The translations under genes were made by a program, and so were the position numbers. The notes under the pieces are model-generated. The model searched no databases. It worked only from the letters and a program-made list of their open reading frames with translations, and was not told where the DNA came from. Below are positions 6,401-6,597 of a stretch of DNA of 6,597 bases, one piece after another (the first letter of the stretch is position 1; each line of letters begins with the position of its first letter). Source of the DNA: SZAS-79 sp038211455 (GTDB lineage Bacteria; Pseudomonadota; Gammaproteobacteria; Burkholderiales; SG8-39); contig JBBQVP010000222.1 in assembly GCA_038211455.1 (NCBI GenBank), positions 1 through 6,597 of the forward strand. Reading direction: 5' to 3'.

Positions 6401-6457
6401 TAGTTGACAGCGCGATACTGTCAACTAAATTTGTCAACTAAAAATGTCAACCAATCA
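6401..6457. repeat. Inverted and 13-bp direct repeats of GTTGACA/TGTCAAC upstream of intI
   Basis: TAGTTGACAG (6401-6410) and CTGTCAACTA (6418-6427) form a perfect 10-bp inverted repeat around CGCGATA. The heptamer TGTCAAC then recurs at exactly 13-bp steps, starting at 6419, 6432 and 6445; the full units are TGTCAACTAAATT, TGTCAACTAAAAA and TGTCAACCAATCA. In total there are four copies of one heptamer, one inverted and three direct. Such phased repeats act as binding sites for a protein. In this position the candidates are the integrase itself (accessory sites of attI) or a regulator of intI or of the rightward gene. Confidence 0.9.
6404..6431 (+). promoter_or_regulatory. Possible rightward cassette promoter (Pc-like)
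   Basis: A perfect -35 box TTGACA (6404-6409) is followed after 16 bases by TAAATT (6426-6431), four of six matches to TATAAT. It points away from intI, into the putative cassette. In integrons, Pc lies in intI or attI and drives promoterless cassettes. The boxes lie inside the inverted and direct repeats, so whatever binds the repeats would cover the promoter. Confidence 0.45.
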
Positions 6458-6475
6458 ACGTTAGGGTCTTCTCCA

Positions 6476-6597
6476 GTGCCGTCCTCGCATATCTCGAAGA
6501 TAGCTGTTCTCCAGTCTCTCCCGAGAGGTGAATTGCAGACCGGCAAACGCCTCAAAGAGGACGTTGAGACACTGAATGTCTTTCACGACCGCGGATT
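6476..6597 (+). CDS. Unrecognised protein N-terminus, probable first cassette gene (partial)
   Basis: An open frame runs from at least 6404 to the window end, and GTG 6476 is taken as the start because AGGG (6463-6466) lies nine bases before it. TTG 6431 is another option, and no ATG is available. From the GTG, 40 residues are seen: a short polar start, a hydrophobic strand KIAVLQSL, then LQTGKRLKEDVETL, which looks like a turn and an amphipathic helix. I do not recognise the family with confidence. It starts ten bases past the core-like GTTAGGG, in DNA of lower GC than the catabolic operon, as expected for an integron cassette. The opposite strand is also open (6595-6461, 44 codons), so the strand is not certain. 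Confidence 0.4.
   Translation, partial: MPSSHISKIAVLQSLPRGELQTGKRLKEDVETLNVFHDRG

Larger units (their letters stand above)
6401..6466 (+). other. attI: Candidate attI recombination site
   Basis: attI lies next to the 5' end of intI and is built from GTTRRRY-like integrase boxes. Here GTTAGGG (6460-6466) matches the core in six of seven bases, and facing it is TGTCAAC (6445-6451), the inverse of GTTGACA, eight bases away, which is the layout of a simple site. Further GTTGACA boxes lie at 6403-6409 (plus strand) and in the other two 13-bp repeats, where attI has accessory boxes. The deviation at the last core base and the lack of a second known attI to compare keep this a hypothesis. Crossover would fall between G6460 and T6461. 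Confidence 0.45.

Noticed and set aside
6401..6427. LexA box for SOS control of intI
   Set aside because: The palindrome reads ACAG-N7-CTGT, the inverse of the LexA consensus CTGT-N8-ACAG, and no true match was seen upstream of intI.
6341..6466. A complete attC site between GACTAAC and GTTAGGG
   Set aside because: Both ends deviate from the RYYYAAC/GTTRRRY consensus by one base, and the inner L boxes do not pair: the bases after 6347 are not complementary to those before 6460. The internal inverted repeat is off centre. attI is the better reading.

Overview
The window looks like chromosome from a high-GC proteobacterium. A beta-proteobacterium is my best guess, from the etf arrangement, the catabolic gene content and the presence of a chromosomal integron; this is inference and no marker gene is present. 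The catabolic genes have G or C at most third codon positions. The right-hand end (6321-6460) falls to about 41% GC by hand count, and 6461-6597 to about 53%.

Left part (1-1010). The beta subunit of electron transfer flavoprotein (etfB) lies on the minus strand, and the first codons of what is probably etfA overlap its stop codon at the window edge. A well-placed minus-strand promoter (TATAAT, 802-807) fixes the etfB start at 766. The etfB/operon intergenic region carries two 44-bp tandem units (841-928) that can fold into hairpins.

Middle part (1011-5143). Five genes on the plus strand are tightly packed, with gaps of 4 or 3 bases or ATGA overlaps, and read as one operon. In order they are a DUF35 zinc-ribbon/OB-fold protein, a thiolase-superfamily enzyme of the kind that partners DUF35 proteins, an adducin-like class II aldolase-family protein, a short-chain dehydrogenase of the MFE-2 (3R)-hydroxyacyl-CoA type, and a MaoC-type (R)-specific enoyl-CoA hydratase. 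Together with the divergent Etf, which accepts electrons from acyl-CoA dehydrogenases, this is most of a beta-oxidation-like spiral: hydration, oxidation, then thiolytic or retro-aldol cleavage. The acyl-CoA dehydrogenase and CoA ligase or transferase are not in the window. The substrate cannot be read from sequence; a ring-bearing or branched acyl side chain is plausible from the DUF35-thiolase pair.

Right part (5144-6597). A convergent integron integrase gene (intI) lies on the minus strand, with the IntI-specific extra patch and all tyrosine-recombinase catalytic residues. On its 5' side, where attI and the cassette promoter are expected, is an AT-rich stretch. It carries a perfect 10-bp inverted repeat, three 13-bp direct repeats of TGTCAAC, a TTGACA/TAAATT promoter-like pair firing away from intI, and a GTTAGGG core-like heptamer. 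It is followed by the start of an unrecognised open frame that runs off the window, plausibly the first gene cassette. The integron boundary and its unusual repeat array are the most interesting part of the window.
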